The notes: a model not told the origin generated them from the sequence alone. Counted from the stretch's first letter, positions 7,805-19,234 are shown. The stretch: DNA of 64,000 bases from Novosphingobium percolationis (GCF_020179425.1 NZ_JAILYM010000007.1:124001-188000); one strand, 5' to 3'. Numbers and translations: made by a program.

Positions 7805-9292
7805 ATGAGCGAATATCGTATCCAGGGCGCCACCGGCGAATGGGAGGTCGTGATCGGCCTCGAAGTCCACGCGCAGGTCACTTCCAACGCCAAGCTCTTT
7901 TCGGGCGCGGCGACCGCGTTCGGGGCCGAGCCGAACGCGCAGGTCAGCCTTGTCGACGCGGCGATGCCGGGGATGCTGCCGGTGCCCAACCGCGAATGCA
8001 TCCGCCAGGCGGTGCGCACGGGCATGGCGATCAACGCGCAGATCAACAAGTGGTCGCGCTTCGACCGCAAGAACTACTTCTACGCCGATCTTCCGCAGGG
8101 TTATCAGATCAGCCAGCTCTACCACCCGCTGGTCGGCGAAGGCAGCCTCGAGGTGCAGGTCGACGAGAAGAACCCCGAATCGACCAAGACCATCGGCATC
8201 GAGCGCATCCACGTCGAACAGGACGCGGGCAAGCTGATGCACGACCAGCACCCGACGATGTCCTACGTCGATCTCAACCGCTCGGGCGTGGCGCTGATGG
8301 AGATCGTCAGCCGCCCTGACATGCGCAGCCCCGCCGAAGCCGGCGCCTACCTTGCCAAGCTGCGCCAGATCGTCCGCTATGTCGGCTCGTGCGATGGCAA
8401 CATGGACCAGGGCTCGATGCGCGCCGACGTCAACGTCTCGGTGCGCCGCCCGGGCGAGCCGTTCGGCACCCGCACCGAGACCAAGAACGTCAACTCGGTC
8501 CGCTTCGTGATGGCCGTGGTCGAACAGGAAGCCAAGCGTCAGGTCGGCGTGATCGAGGACGGCGGCAAGATCGTGCAGGAAACGCGCCTCTACGATCCCG
8601 ACCGCAACGAGACCCGCTCGATGCGCAGCAAGGAAGACGCGCACGATTACCGCTACTTCCCCGACCCCGACCTGCTGCCGCTGGTGCTGGATGATGCTTT
8701 CCTCGACGAATGCCGCGCCAGCCTGCCCGAATTGCCCGACGCCAAGCGCCACCGCTATGAAACCGCGCTCGGCCTGTCGGCCTACAACGCAAACGCCCTG
8801 ACCGCCGATGTCGAAACGGCGCGTCAGTTCGAGGAACTGCTGGCTTCGGTCGCCAGCGCCGCGGGCAAGGCAGATGCCGACGTTGCCAAGCGGGTCGCCA
8901 ACTGGCTGCTGTCGGAACGCCCTGGCATCCTCAACGCCCACGCGCTTCCGGCCGACCACGCCAAGAACTCGCTCGAAGCCAACACCGCCATCGTCGTGGC
9001 GACCGAAGCGGGCGTGATCTCGGGCAGCAAGGCCAAGGAAATCTTCGAGAGTCACCTGACCAGCGACATCGACCTTGCCGCCGAAATCGACAGCAACAAG
9101 CAGACCACCGACACCGGCGCGATCGAAGCCGCCGTCGATGCCGTGCTGGCCGCCAATGCCGACAAGGTGGAACAGTATCGCGGCGGCAAGGAAGCCCTGT
9201 TCGGCTTCTTCGTCGGTCAGACGATGAAGGCCATGGCTGGCAAGGGTAACCCGCAGCTGGTCAACCAGGTGCTGAAGGCAAAGCTGGGGTAA
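7805..9292 (+). CDS. gatB: Aspartyl/glutamyl-tRNA amidotransferase subunit B
   Basis: 495 residues, full length. The N-terminal kinase/amidotransferase domain shows EVVIGLEVHAQV and DLPQGYQISQLYHP, and the signature DLNRSGVALMEIVSRPD. The C-terminal YqeY-like tail (FFVGQTMKAMAGKGNPQ) binds the tRNA elbow. GatB phosphorylates the mischarged Glu/Asp and amidates it with ammonia from GatA. It stands 40 bases after the acyltransferase and 2.3 kb after gatA, so either it shares a long transcript or has its own weak promoter. It is followed by a convergent protease gene. Confidence 0.98.
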   Translation: MSEYRIQGATGEWEVVIGLEVHAQVTSNAKLFSGAATAFGAEPNAQVSLVDAAMPGMLPVPNRECIRQAVRTGMAINAQINKWSRFDRKNYFYADLPQGYQISQLYHPLVGEGSLEVQVDEKNPESTKTIGIERIHVEQDAGKLMHDQHPTMSYVDLNRSGVALMEIVSRPDMRSPAEAGAYLAKLRQIVRYVGSCDGNMDQGSMRADVNVSVRRPGEPFGTRTETKNVNSVRFVMAVVEQEAKRQVGVIEDGGKIVQETRLYDPDRNETRSMRSKEDAHDYRYFPDPDLLPLVLDDAFLDECRASLPELPDAKRHRYETALGLSAYNANALTADVETARQFEELLASVASAAGKADADVAKRVANWLLSERPGILNAHALPADHAKNSLEANTAIVVATEAGVISGSKAKEIFESHLTSDIDLAAEIDSNKQTTDTGAIEAAVDAVLAANADKVEQYRGGKEALFGFFVGQTMKAMAGKGNPQLVNQVLKAKLG

Positions 9293-9310
9293 GCATTCAG
9301 GACCGATACC

Positions 9311-9348
9311 GCGCCATTTTTCAAACGCTTGCGGTTTGGGGATGGCGC
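9311..9348. terminator. Long hairpin between gatB and the convergent protease gene
   Basis: GCGCCAT pairs with ATGGCGC, with four T-G wobbles and an inner AAAC/GTTT stem around a 7-base loop. There is no strong U-run on either strand; it is probably a shared terminator for convergent genes. Confidence 0.35.
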
Positions 9349-9376
9349 TTCGTCGGTTGCGATGGGAAGGCGCGGA

Positions 9377-12259
9377 TCACTCCGCCACCTTCACCTGCTC
9401 CACCGCCAGCCCCAGCCCTTGCAGTTGCGGGCGGATGCTTTTCGCATCGCCCACCACCACCCAGACCAGCCGCCCCGCGTCGACCTTGCTCCGGATCGCA
9501 GCGTCCAGGTCTGTCGCGGTCAGCGTGCGATAGCGTTCGGGCAGGCGCGCGTAGAAATCGTCGGGCCGCCCCAGCCGCACGATCTTGGCTACAGCCTCCA
9601 GCAGCGATGGTGTGGTTTCGAGCATTCCTGGCAACTTGCGCGCGTTGCTCGCGCTCGCCAGGTCCAGTTCGGCCGCCGTCGTGCCCTTCCGGTTCAAGTA
9701 GTCGACCAGATCGCCGCGCATCGCCGCCACCGCCGCGCCTGCCTTGTCGGCCTGAACGGGGGCGACCATCAGGAACGCCCGTGCGTCGGCGCGGTCGTTG
9801 AGGCCGCTGTAGACGCCGTAGGACCAGCCTTTCGTCTCGCGCAGGTCGGTGTTGAGCCGCGACAGGAAATCGCCGCCGATCACGTCGTTGGCCGTCTCCA
9901 GCGCCACCGTATCGTCCGCGCCTTTCACCGCGATCGGTTCGCCCGCCATGATCATGGCTTGCGGCATTCCCGGCCGGTCGACCAGCAACACCCGCGATTG
10001 CGCGACAGGCAACGCCTGCGGGAACGCCTTGGTCGGTGCGGCCTCGGCGGGCGCGCGCCAATCGCCAAAGCTTGCTTCGAGCAGGCGCGTCACCGCGGCC
10101 AGCGTGGTATCGCCCACCACGATCACCTGCGCGCGGTCGGGCCGCAGCCAGCGGCGGTGGTACGCGGCGAGGTCATCGCGCGACAGCTTCGCCACGACAA
10201 CCGCCTCACCCGTGCCCGATGGCGCGCGGCCATAGGGATGGCCGGGACCGTACAGCGCCGGGTACAACACCCGGCTCGCCAATCCCTGCGGGTCGCTTGC
10301 CTCGCCTGCGATCGCGGTCAGCTGCTGCGCGCGCACGCGCTCCAGCTCCGCCGGGGCGAGCGCCGGGTTGCGCACGTAATCGGCCAGCAGGTCGAGCGAA
10401 GGCGCGAGGTTCGTCTCCATCGCGTCCAACTGGAACGAGGTCGTATCTGCACTGGCAGAGCCATTGATCTGCGCACCCAGCCGCTCGCGCTGGCGGGCAA
10501 GTTCGGTCGATGACCGCGTCGTCGTCCCCTCGTCCATCAGTTGCAGCAGCAGCGCGCCGGTGCCCGCGGCATCGGCCGGATCGGCGGCATAGCCTGCATC
10601 GAACTCCATCCGCACCGAGACCGTCGGCACCGCCGTGCGGCGCGCAAAGGCAACTTTCATGCCGTTGGACAAGGTCGCGCGCTCGATCACCGGGAAGTCC
10701 AGCGCATCGACCGCGCCGGCAGGTGGCAGTTTCGTCCGGTCCACTGGATCGACGAAAGCCGTCATCGGCGGCATCGTCCTGACCTTGCGGGCCGCCTTGG
10801 GAAGCGGCGGCAGGCCGTCGCCGCCGCGCTGCTCGCCTCCGCCCTCGCGCACGCCGGGCGCCACGGTCAACGCGAAGGCCGGGCGGGCGAGCCAGCGCCG
10901 CGCGGCATCGCGCACGTCGGCGGGCGTCAGCGCGGCGGCGCGCTTCAGCTCGGCTTCGACATAGGCGGGATCGCCCGAGAACAGCAGGCCCTCGGCCAGC
11001 GACTGCGACTTGCCGCCTTCGCCGCCCACCGATTCGAGCGCGCGGATCTGCCCGCTCGCCACCACCGTCAGCGCGCGCGTCATCTCGTCCGGGCTTGGCC
11101 CCTCGGCCAGCAACCGGGCGAGTTCGGCATCGAGCGCCGCGCCTGCCGCCGCCGGGTCGGCCCCCGGCTTGACGTCGGCCTGCACGAAGAACTGCCCACC
11201 CTGCGCGAACACCTGCGCGCCCGCGCTCACCGCCACGGCCAGCTGCTTCTCGCGCACCAGCGCATCATCCAGCCGCGAGCTGGACAGCCCGCCCAGGATC
11301 ACGCCCGCCACCTGCAACGGCAGATAATCGGGCTGGTCGTACCCCGGCACCGCCCACATCCGGTAAAGCCGGGTCGTCGGCACCTGATCATGGATCGTGC
11401 GCGCGACGGGTGCGGGCAGCGTCGGCACCGGCACGGCCACGGGCTGGACCTTCGGGCCCGTCGGGATCGGCCCGAACCACCGTTCAGCCTTGGCCCGCGC
11501 GGTTGCCACGTCGATGTCGCCCGACAGCACCAGCACCGCGTTGTTCGGGGCATAATGGTCGATGAACCAGCCCTTCACGTCGGCCAGCGAAGCAGCATCG
11601 AGGTCCGCCATCGAGCCGATGGTCGAATGGCGATATGGGTGCCCCGCCGGGTACAGCGTTTCCAGCATCTCGTAGTCGACCAGCCCGAACGGATCGTTGT
11701 CGCGCTGGCGCTTCTCGTTCTGCACCACCGCGCGCTGCGCATCGAGCCGCTTCTGCGTCATCGCCTGCAGCAGATAGCCCATGCGATCGCTTTCCATCAT
11801 CAGCGCCCGGTCGAGCGCCGGGGTCGGCACCGTCTCGTAATAGTTGGTGCGATCGAACCAGGTCGTCCCGTTCATGTCGGTCGCGCCCGCCTGGGTGAGC
11901 GGCTGGAAAAAATCGCCCGGCACGTGGCGCGTGCCATAGAACATCAGGTGTTCGAACAGGTGGGCAAAGCCGGTCTTGCCCTGCGGTTCGTGCTTCGAGC
12001 CCACGCCATACCACACCGCCACGCCCACCACCGGCGCCTTGCGGTCGGTGTGGACCAGCACCGTCAGCCCGTTGGCCAGCGTGAACCGCTCATAAGGCAG
12101 CTTCACCGCCGCGACGAGGTCGGAGAGCGGCGCGGCCCTTGGCGCCTCGGCAACTGGCGGCGGGGGCGCAGCCACCGGCAGCGGCGAGGTGGGCCCGACG
12201 GCGCAGGCGGTGAGCGCGAGGGCGAGCAGCGAGGTGGCGAACGAGTGGGAGATGCGCAT
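9377..12259 (-). CDS. M16-family zinc metalloprotease, tandem-domain lipoprotein
   Basis: 960 residues from ATG 12259. The start MRISHSFATSLLALALTAC is a lipoprotein signal with lipobox LTAC, so the mature protein is probably membrane-tethered in the periplasm. A Pro/Ala linker precedes the first M16 half, which holds the inverted zinc motif H100-L-F-E103-H104. The second half (from about 500) has the same fold but GTGALLLQLMDEGT where the motif should be, so it is a non-catalytic partner, as in other single-chain M16 peptidases. It likely degrades peptides in the clamshell cavity. The frame extends upstream to 12379, but only 12259 gives a signal peptide. Confidence 0.93.
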   Translation of the reverse strand: MRISHSFATSLLALALTACAVGPTSPLPVAAPPPPVAEAPRAAPLSDLVAAVKLPYERFTLANGLTVLVHTDRKAPVVGVAVWYGVGSKHEPQGKTGFAHLFEHLMFYGTRHVPGDFFQPLTQAGATDMNGTTWFDRTNYYETVPTPALDRALMMESDRMGYLLQAMTQKRLDAQRAVVQNEKRQRDNDPFGLVDYEMLETLYPAGHPYRHSTIGSMADLDAASLADVKGWFIDHYAPNNAVLVLSGDIDVATARAKAERWFGPIPTGPKVQPVAVPVPTLPAPVARTIHDQVPTTRLYRMWAVPGYDQPDYLPLQVAGVILGGLSSSRLDDALVREKQLAVAVSAGAQVFAQGGQFFVQADVKPGADPAAAGAALDAELARLLAEGPSPDEMTRALTVVASGQIRALESVGGEGGKSQSLAEGLLFSGDPAYVEAELKRAAALTPADVRDAARRWLARPAFALTVAPGVREGGGEQRGGDGLPPLPKAARKVRTMPPMTAFVDPVDRTKLPPAGAVDALDFPVIERATLSNGMKVAFARRTAVPTVSVRMEFDAGYAADPADAAGTGALLLQLMDEGTTTRSSTELARQRERLGAQINGSASADTTSFQLDAMETNLAPSLDLLADYVRNPALAPAELERVRAQQLTAIAGEASDPQGLASRVLYPALYGPGHPYGRAPSGTGEAVVVAKLSRDDLAAYHRRWLRPDRAQVIVVGDTTLAAVTRLLEASFGDWRAPAEAAPTKAFPQALPVAQSRVLLVDRPGMPQAMIMAGEPIAVKGADDTVALETANDVIGGDFLSRLNTDLRETKGWSYGVYSGLNDRADARAFLMVAPVQADKAGAAVAAMRGDLVDYLNRKGTTAAELDLASASNARKLPGMLETTPSLLEAVAKIVRLGRPDDFYARLPERYRTLTATDLDAAIRSKVDAGRLVWVVVGDAKSIRPQLQGLGLAVEQVKVAE

Positions 12260-12366
12260 GGGCCGGGATGCTAACCGTCCCCCGTACGAAAACCAATGAA
12301 CCATCGGCAATTTTCGATGCACGTGCTTGCACGCTGCGCCGCACGGGTACATTTTTGATCTACGTC

Positions 12367-12400
12367 CTTGTGTTGCCAAAACGCAACACTACTTCTGGAT
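12367..12400 (+). promoter_or_regulatory. Candidate clpB heat-shock promoter with inverted repeat
   Basis: CTTG at 12367 begins a possible RpoH -35 element. It overlaps a perfect inverted repeat, GTGTTGC / GCAACAC, with 6-base spacing (12370-12389), followed by CTACTTCT as a weak -10. The AGGAGG of the clpB ribosome site follows at about 12406. The repeat does not match CIRCE. Regulation by RpoH is expected for clpB, but the match is modest. Confidence 0.35.
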
Positions 12401-12422
12401 CCAGCAGGAGGACACATACCCC

Positions 12423-15002
<2,580 letters not shown>

Positions 15003-15008
15003 TCGACA

Positions 15009-15040
15009 GGCTCCGGAAGGGGTCACGCCCTTCCGGAGCC
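15009..15040 (+). terminator. Strong hairpin after clpB
   Basis: A perfect 13-bp stem, GGCTCCGGAAGGG with CCCTTCCGGAGCC, surrounds a 6-base loop 6 bases after the clpB stop. There is no U-run, but the position and stability indicate transcript termination or 3' protection. Confidence 0.65.
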
Positions 15041-15168
15041 GGTCCCGTCACGATATCGCAGTGCAACAACGGGATAGCGGCGCAAGGTCTTGACGCGCCC
15101 GCCAGCATGATCTCTATCGGACGCGCGCCTCGCCAAACCCGTGGACCTGTTGGCCGGAGGAACCGTTC

Positions 15169-15219
15169 GTGTCTGATCTATCGCCGGCTCCGCCGCACCT
15201 GCGAAAAGCCGCTGCATGA
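15169..15219 (+). CDS. Possible 16-codon leader coupled to the glycosyltransferase
   Basis: GTG 15169 is preceded by GGAGGA with good spacing and encodes VSDLSPAPPHLRKAAA, ending in TGA that overlaps the ATG of the next gene (ATGA). The downstream gene has no comparable ribosome site of its own, so this short frame may deliver ribosomes to it by coupling. Peptide function is not implied. Confidence 0.35.
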   Translation: MSDLSPAPPHLRKAAA

Positions 15220-16232
15220 CAGAGAGCGCGGCTACCGCGCCCGCGGTCATCATCTACGACAACTATCCGGGCAATGAGGGTCACCGCGCCGAATACTACG
15301 CGCTGATGGCCCGCCTGATCGGCAGTGCGCGCACCAACTCGCTATGGCGCGCGCTGTGGGCGCGCCAGCCGGTGCTGGACGGCGCGATCGAGGCTTCGGT
15401 CTGGTCCTACGTCGCGCTCTGCGTGGTGCGCACGCTGATGGGACGCCGCACCGCGGGGATCCTCTTCCGACCGCTACCGCTGGTCGAAGGCAAGCTGTTC
15501 CGACTGCGCTTGAAGCGCTTCCTGCTGCAACTGGTAAAGCCCCTGCCCGGCGTCGCCACGCTGACGATCCTGCCGTTCGAGCTGGAGCCCGCCTTCGCGC
15601 GCTTTGCCAATGGCTGGATTCACGATCCGCAGTACTGGGACCTGAACTACCCCGAAGCGGTCGACAAGGATCGCCCGGCCGGGCCACTAGCCGAGGAAAT
15701 CCGTCAAGCTGCCGCCGGGCGCAAGGTCGTCAGCGCCGTCGGTCGGCAGGACATCGACAAGGGCTTCGCGATGTTCGCGCAGCTTTTCGCGCAGCGCGCC
15801 GACCTGCGCGAACGCTGGCTCTTCGCCTTCGGCGGCAAGGTCACCGAACACGAAGTGGGCGAGGACCTGCGTGCCTTCGAAGCGGTCGGCGGCCTGTCGC
15901 GCGTGCGCTACATCAGCCACGAGGAACTGCTCGACCTCTATGCCTCCGCCAGCGCGATCTGGAGCTGCTACGCGCCCGATTACGATCAGGCCTCGGGCGT
16001 GTTCGGCCGCGCCATCCAGCTCGGCCTGCCGGTGATCGTGCGCAAGGGCTCGCTGCTCGAACGCACCTGCATCGTCGAAGGGCTCGCGCACGTCGCCTAT
16101 GATGGCGATCCCGCCAGCTTCGATCCCGCCGCGATCCCGCCCCCGCAGGACCCCGCCTTTGCCGCTGCGCGCGCCCGCGCGTGGGGCGCGCAGAGCATCG
16201 AACGCCTGCGCGGCTACCTCGGCCTCGCATGA
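15216..16232 (+). CDS. Putative GT-B glycosyltransferase
   Basis: 338 residues. No strong named motif, but the architecture is that of a GT4-like transferase: an N-terminal region starting with a hydrophobic strand (AVIIYDNYPGNEGHRAEYY), and a C-terminal half with GRQDIDKGFAMFAQLF, a HEELLDLYASASAIW segment and the donor-site-like GVFGRAIQLGLPVIV. This resembles the nucleotide-sugar-binding half of GT-B enzymes. It overlaps the next gene by ATGA, beginning a three-gene cassette with an SGNH hydrolase and a fucosyltransferase-like protein. The sugar is unknown. Confidence 0.65.
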   Translation: MTESAATAPAVIIYDNYPGNEGHRAEYYALMARLIGSARTNSLWRALWARQPVLDGAIEASVWSYVALCVVRTLMGRRTAGILFRPLPLVEGKLFRLRLKRFLLQLVKPLPGVATLTILPFELEPAFARFANGWIHDPQYWDLNYPEAVDKDRPAGPLAEEIRQAAAGRKVVSAVGRQDIDKGFAMFAQLFAQRADLRERWLFAFGGKVTEHEVGEDLRAFEAVGGLSRVRYISHEELLDLYASASAIWSCYAPDYDQASGVFGRAIQLGLPVIVRKGSLLERTCIVEGLAHVAYDGDPASFDPAAIPPPQDPAFAAARARAWGAQSIERLRGYLGLA

Positions 16233-17140
16233 TCGCGCCAGCGCTCCTCGCGGTCGCAAGCCTTGGTATTGCTGGCGCGCTGGCGCTCGATATCGCGCTG
16301 CGCGTGATGGGCTTGGGCGGCTTCCCGCTCTACGCGCGCGACCCGGCATCCACCTACCGCATGGCGTCGGATCAGCAGGGCCGCTTCCGCCGCCGCGCCC
16401 GCTGGCGGTTCGACCGCTTCGGCATTCGCACCGACGACAGCGCCGCCAGCCTTGCCGGGCGGATCGTGCTGCTGGGCGACAGCGTGGTCGAAGGCGGCAT
16501 CCATCTTGATCAGGACGATACGCTGGCGGCCATCGTCGCGCGCGACAGCGGCTGGGCGGTCAGCGCGGTCGCTTGTCACGGCTGGGCACTCTCCAACGAA
16601 CTCGGGGCCCTCACCACGCTGCCCGGCTGGGAACAGGCCGCCGCGCTGGTCTGGGTCGTCAACACCGGCGATTTCGACACCGTGGGCCGGGGCGAAAGCG
16701 AGCTGTCGTTCCCCACGCGCCGTCCGCTCTGGCTCGCCCTGTGGCTGGCGCGTCGCCACATCTACCGCGCCCGGCCGCGCTGGTGGCCGTTCCGTTCGCA
16801 CTTCCTGACGCCGGGCCCGCACCGCCCGGAAATGCGCGGCGAGGCCCTCGCCCGCTTTGCCGGAATCGCGCCGCGCATCGCCGGGCCGATCGTGATCGTC
16901 GGCCATGCCCGGCGCGACGAAAGCATCATGGACGGCGACATCGCGGGCGAGCCATTCTTTCGCGAACTGGCCGCCGTCCGCCCCGGCAGTGCTTACGTTT
17001 CGCCCGCCGCGTTGCCCGGCTGGGACCGCGATTGCTACATCGACGACATCCACCCCAATGCACGGGGCGCACGGCTGATCGCCGATGCCATCATCCCCAA
17101 CCTGCCCCCCTTCAATCCGCGTAAGCGCGAGGAACCATGA
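16229..17140 (+). CDS. SGNH/GDSL-type hydrolase, membrane-anchored
   Basis: 303 residues. It begins with a hydrophobic segment (about 3-25, likely signal anchor). RIVLLGDSVVEGG is block I with the catalytic Ser, and DDIHPNARGARLIADAI at the C-terminus is block V with the Asp-x-x-His pair, so all catalytic residues of an SGNH esterase are present. In polysaccharide loci these proteins remove or transfer O-acetyl groups. The frame opens at 16181, but ATG 16229 overlaps the upstream stop (ATGA) and gives the anchor at the N-terminus. Its stop overlaps the next start. Confidence 0.75.
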   Translation: MIAPALLAVASLGIAGALALDIALRVMGLGGFPLYARDPASTYRMASDQQGRFRRRARWRFDRFGIRTDDSAASLAGRIVLLGDSVVEGGIHLDQDDTLAAIVARDSGWAVSAVACHGWALSNELGALTTLPGWEQAAALVWVVNTGDFDTVGRGESELSFPTRRPLWLALWLARRHIYRARPRWWPFRSHFLTPGPHRPEMRGEALARFAGIAPRIAGPIVIVGHARRDESIMDGDIAGEPFFRELAAVRPGSAYVSPAALPGWDRDCYIDDIHPNARGARLIADAIIPNLPPFNPRKREEP

Positions 17141-18180
17141 TGGACGCTTCCCTCACCCTGACCGAGCGCTTCGAGCAGAAATTGCAGGCGCTCCAGTTCG
17201 GCCCGGTCGACCGCCTGCTGGTGTTCCGCCCCGTCGCTTGCGGCCTTGGCGGCCAGCTTTCCGGGCGCATCATGACGCTCGCCATGGCGCTCGCGCTGGG
17301 GCGCAAGGCGGTGTTCCTCTCGCCCGCCGATCCGCCCTATGGCCAGACGTTCGCGGAACTCAACGATCCGGTGGACCTGACCGGGCTGGACGACGCACCC
17401 GTCGTCGCGATCACCGAAGACCAGAGCGCGCGCATCGTCGTCCACGACCCGCGCCTGATGCCGCCGTTCGATGCGGCGGCAAAGAAGGCGCTGCTCGACA
17501 AGATGTCGGCGCGGCTCGGCATGGCCGTCACCAGCCGCACCCTGGCAGAAGGGCTCGCCTTCAACTGGCTCAAGATCCTGCCCGATGTAGCCGCCTGGTG
17601 CGAAGCGCAGCGCGCGCGGCTCGGCGTCGATGCCGACACGCTGGGCGTCCACTTCCGCCGGGGCGACAAGGCGGTGGAAACGGCCTTCGTGCCCGCCTCG
17701 GTCATCAACGCCCGCATTGCCGAGATCCACGCCGTCTGGCCGTTTGCCAAGCTGTTCCTCGCCAGCGACAGCCCCGCCGCCCCGCAGGAGATAGTGTGCC
17801 CGCCGGGCGTCGAACTGATCTTCGACACCGAGGAGCAGCGCTTCAACAACGCCAACCACAAGATGCTGATGGAGCGTCCCGACCTGGTCGAGCAGGAAAC
17901 GCTGGTCGCCTTCAAGAACATCCACCTGCTGGCCCGATGCGGCGGCGTGGTCGGGCAGGACAACGCCCACTTCGCCACGATCGCGGCCGCCTCGATCCTC
18001 GCTCGCGGCACGGCGCCCGCACGCGTCGCGCTGATCAGCGGCCGCATCGCCGAGGAAAATTCGGCCGCGCTCGCCGCCCTTTTCCGGATGAAGAAGCTGG
18101 TCCGCGCCATCGGTCGCCGCCTGCTGCCCGGCATGACCGCCAGCGCGCGGATGCGCCGAGCCGAGCAGCGCCGCGCCTGA
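17137..18180 (+). CDS. Fucosyltransferase-like protein (GT11/GT23-related)
   Basis: 347 residues. The N-terminal half has a glycine-rich acceptor-type loop (CGLGGQLSGRIMTLAMALALG), and the middle has VHFRRGDKAVE, matching the H-x-R-R-G-D element that binds GDP-fucose in alpha-1,2/1,6 and protein O-fucosyltransferases, followed by KLFLASDS. The stretch NIHLLARCGGVVGQDNAHF resembles their final conserved motif. GDP-fucose synthesis genes (gmd, fcl) lie 12 kb away. It starts within the SGNH stop (ATGATGG). Family placement is by motif only; a related glycosyltransferase is possible. Confidence 0.6.
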   Translation: MMDASLTLTERFEQKLQALQFGPVDRLLVFRPVACGLGGQLSGRIMTLAMALALGRKAVFLSPADPPYGQTFAELNDPVDLTGLDDAPVVAITEDQSARIVVHDPRLMPPFDAAAKKALLDKMSARLGMAVTSRTLAEGLAFNWLKILPDVAAWCEAQRARLGVDADTLGVHFRRGDKAVETAFVPASVINARIAEIHAVWPFAKLFLASDSPAAPQEIVCPPGVELIFDTEEQRFNNANHKMLMERPDLVEQETLVAFKNIHLLARCGGVVGQDNAHFATIAAASILARGTAPARVALISGRIAEENSAALAALFRMKKLVRAIGRRLLPGMTASARMRRAEQRRA

Positions 18181-18369
18181 ACACGCCTTGCGCCGCTGTG
18201 GGGTTTGCGCAACAGGCGACGGGAAGAATCGATGTGTGCCACATCCGCATGCTTCACCGCTGGAATTACGCCGACTTGTTGCCTATGTCTGAGCTACGAG
18301 ATTCTCCGGCAGCAGCAGTTTCTGCGAGTCGTCAGGGGGATCGGGCACACAAGGGTCAGGTTCTAAGCA

Positions 18370-19152
18370 ATGGCTGGGCAGGGGAACAGGGGAGCGAAAC
18401 GCGGCATCAGCCGTCAGTTTCTGCGTGCGCCCTTGCTCGCAACTGCCTTCGCCGCGCTTGGTATCTTCGTCGTCCCCACTGTCGGCAACGCACTTGCAGG
18501 GCACTTCGAGCCTAAGCCGGTCAGCCTCGCGGCGCGTGGCGGCCTCGGCTCGTTCACACCGGCCTCGGTCGATCCGCGCCTTGCCGCACAGCTCGGCCTG
18601 TCGACCCACGGCAAGCTGTTCCGCTTCACGCCCGCCGGATCCGAAACGCGGCCCGACCGCGCCGTAACTGTGGCGATTCGCATCGATGGCGATGAAGCCC
18701 GCGCGATTTCGGTGCGCGGCGCGCTGCCCGCTTCCGCAACCACGCCCGGCTTCGCCGCCGTCCGCATCGCCCCCACGGTCTACAATCTGGGCGCCGCACG
18801 CGGCTATCAGAGCTTCGCCGCGGGCAACGCGGTGCTCCCGCGGGAGATCGAGCGCCTGAACGTGCCCGATCTGCGCAGCTTCACGCCCGCCGGGTCGACC
18901 ACGCCGGTCAACCCCGGTCGCCTGGCCCCGCGCATCCAGATCGACGAGAAGGAACGCACCGGCCGCGCCCCGCGCACGCTGGAAAATCAGGGCGACTACC
19001 AGCTCGATCTGGGCGGCAGCTATCGCCTGACGCGAAACTTCAACGTCACGGCCGGCATCCGCTATTCGTCCGAGCGCGACCGCCTGCGTCCGCTCACCGA
19101 CGGCAAGCAGGATAACCAGGCCGTCTACGTCGGAACCCAGTTCCGCTTCTGA
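18370..19152 (+). CDS. Conserved sphingomonad-type outer-membrane-like protein
   Basis: 260 residues, not recognised as a named family. A signal-peptide-like segment follows an Arg-rich N-region (LLATAFAALGIFVVPTVGNALA). The mature part repeats a motif around FTPA: SFTPASVDPR, RFTPAGSETR and SFTPAGSTTP, with PDRAVTVAIRID. The last 60 residues alternate polar/hydrophobic as in beta-strands and end GTQFRF, with the terminal Phe expected of outer membrane barrels. It is too small for a full porin. It lies 189 bases after the fucosyltransferase-like gene in a region with no other visible gene or clear promoter. Confidence 0.55.
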   Translation: MAGQGNRGAKRGISRQFLRAPLLATAFAALGIFVVPTVGNALAGHFEPKPVSLAARGGLGSFTPASVDPRLAAQLGLSTHGKLFRFTPAGSETRPDRAVTVAIRIDGDEARAISVRGALPASATTPGFAAVRIAPTVYNLGAARGYQSFAAGNAVLPREIERLNVPDLRSFTPAGSTTPVNPGRLAPRIQIDEKERTGRAPRTLENQGDYQLDLGGSYRLTRNFNVTAGIRYSSERDRLRPLTDGKQDNQAVYVGTQFRF

Positions 19153-19234
19153 TTCCCGTTTGAACGGCTGATTGGTGGCTATCAGGCCCGCTTCCACGCG
19201 CCTTGGGTAGGCCTCTCCCCCCTTTAGGTGCCGT

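Noticed and set aside
12370..12389. CIRCE element controlling clpB
   Set aside because: The arms GTGTTGC/GCAACAC and 6-base spacing differ from TTAGCACTC-N9-GAGTGCTAA.
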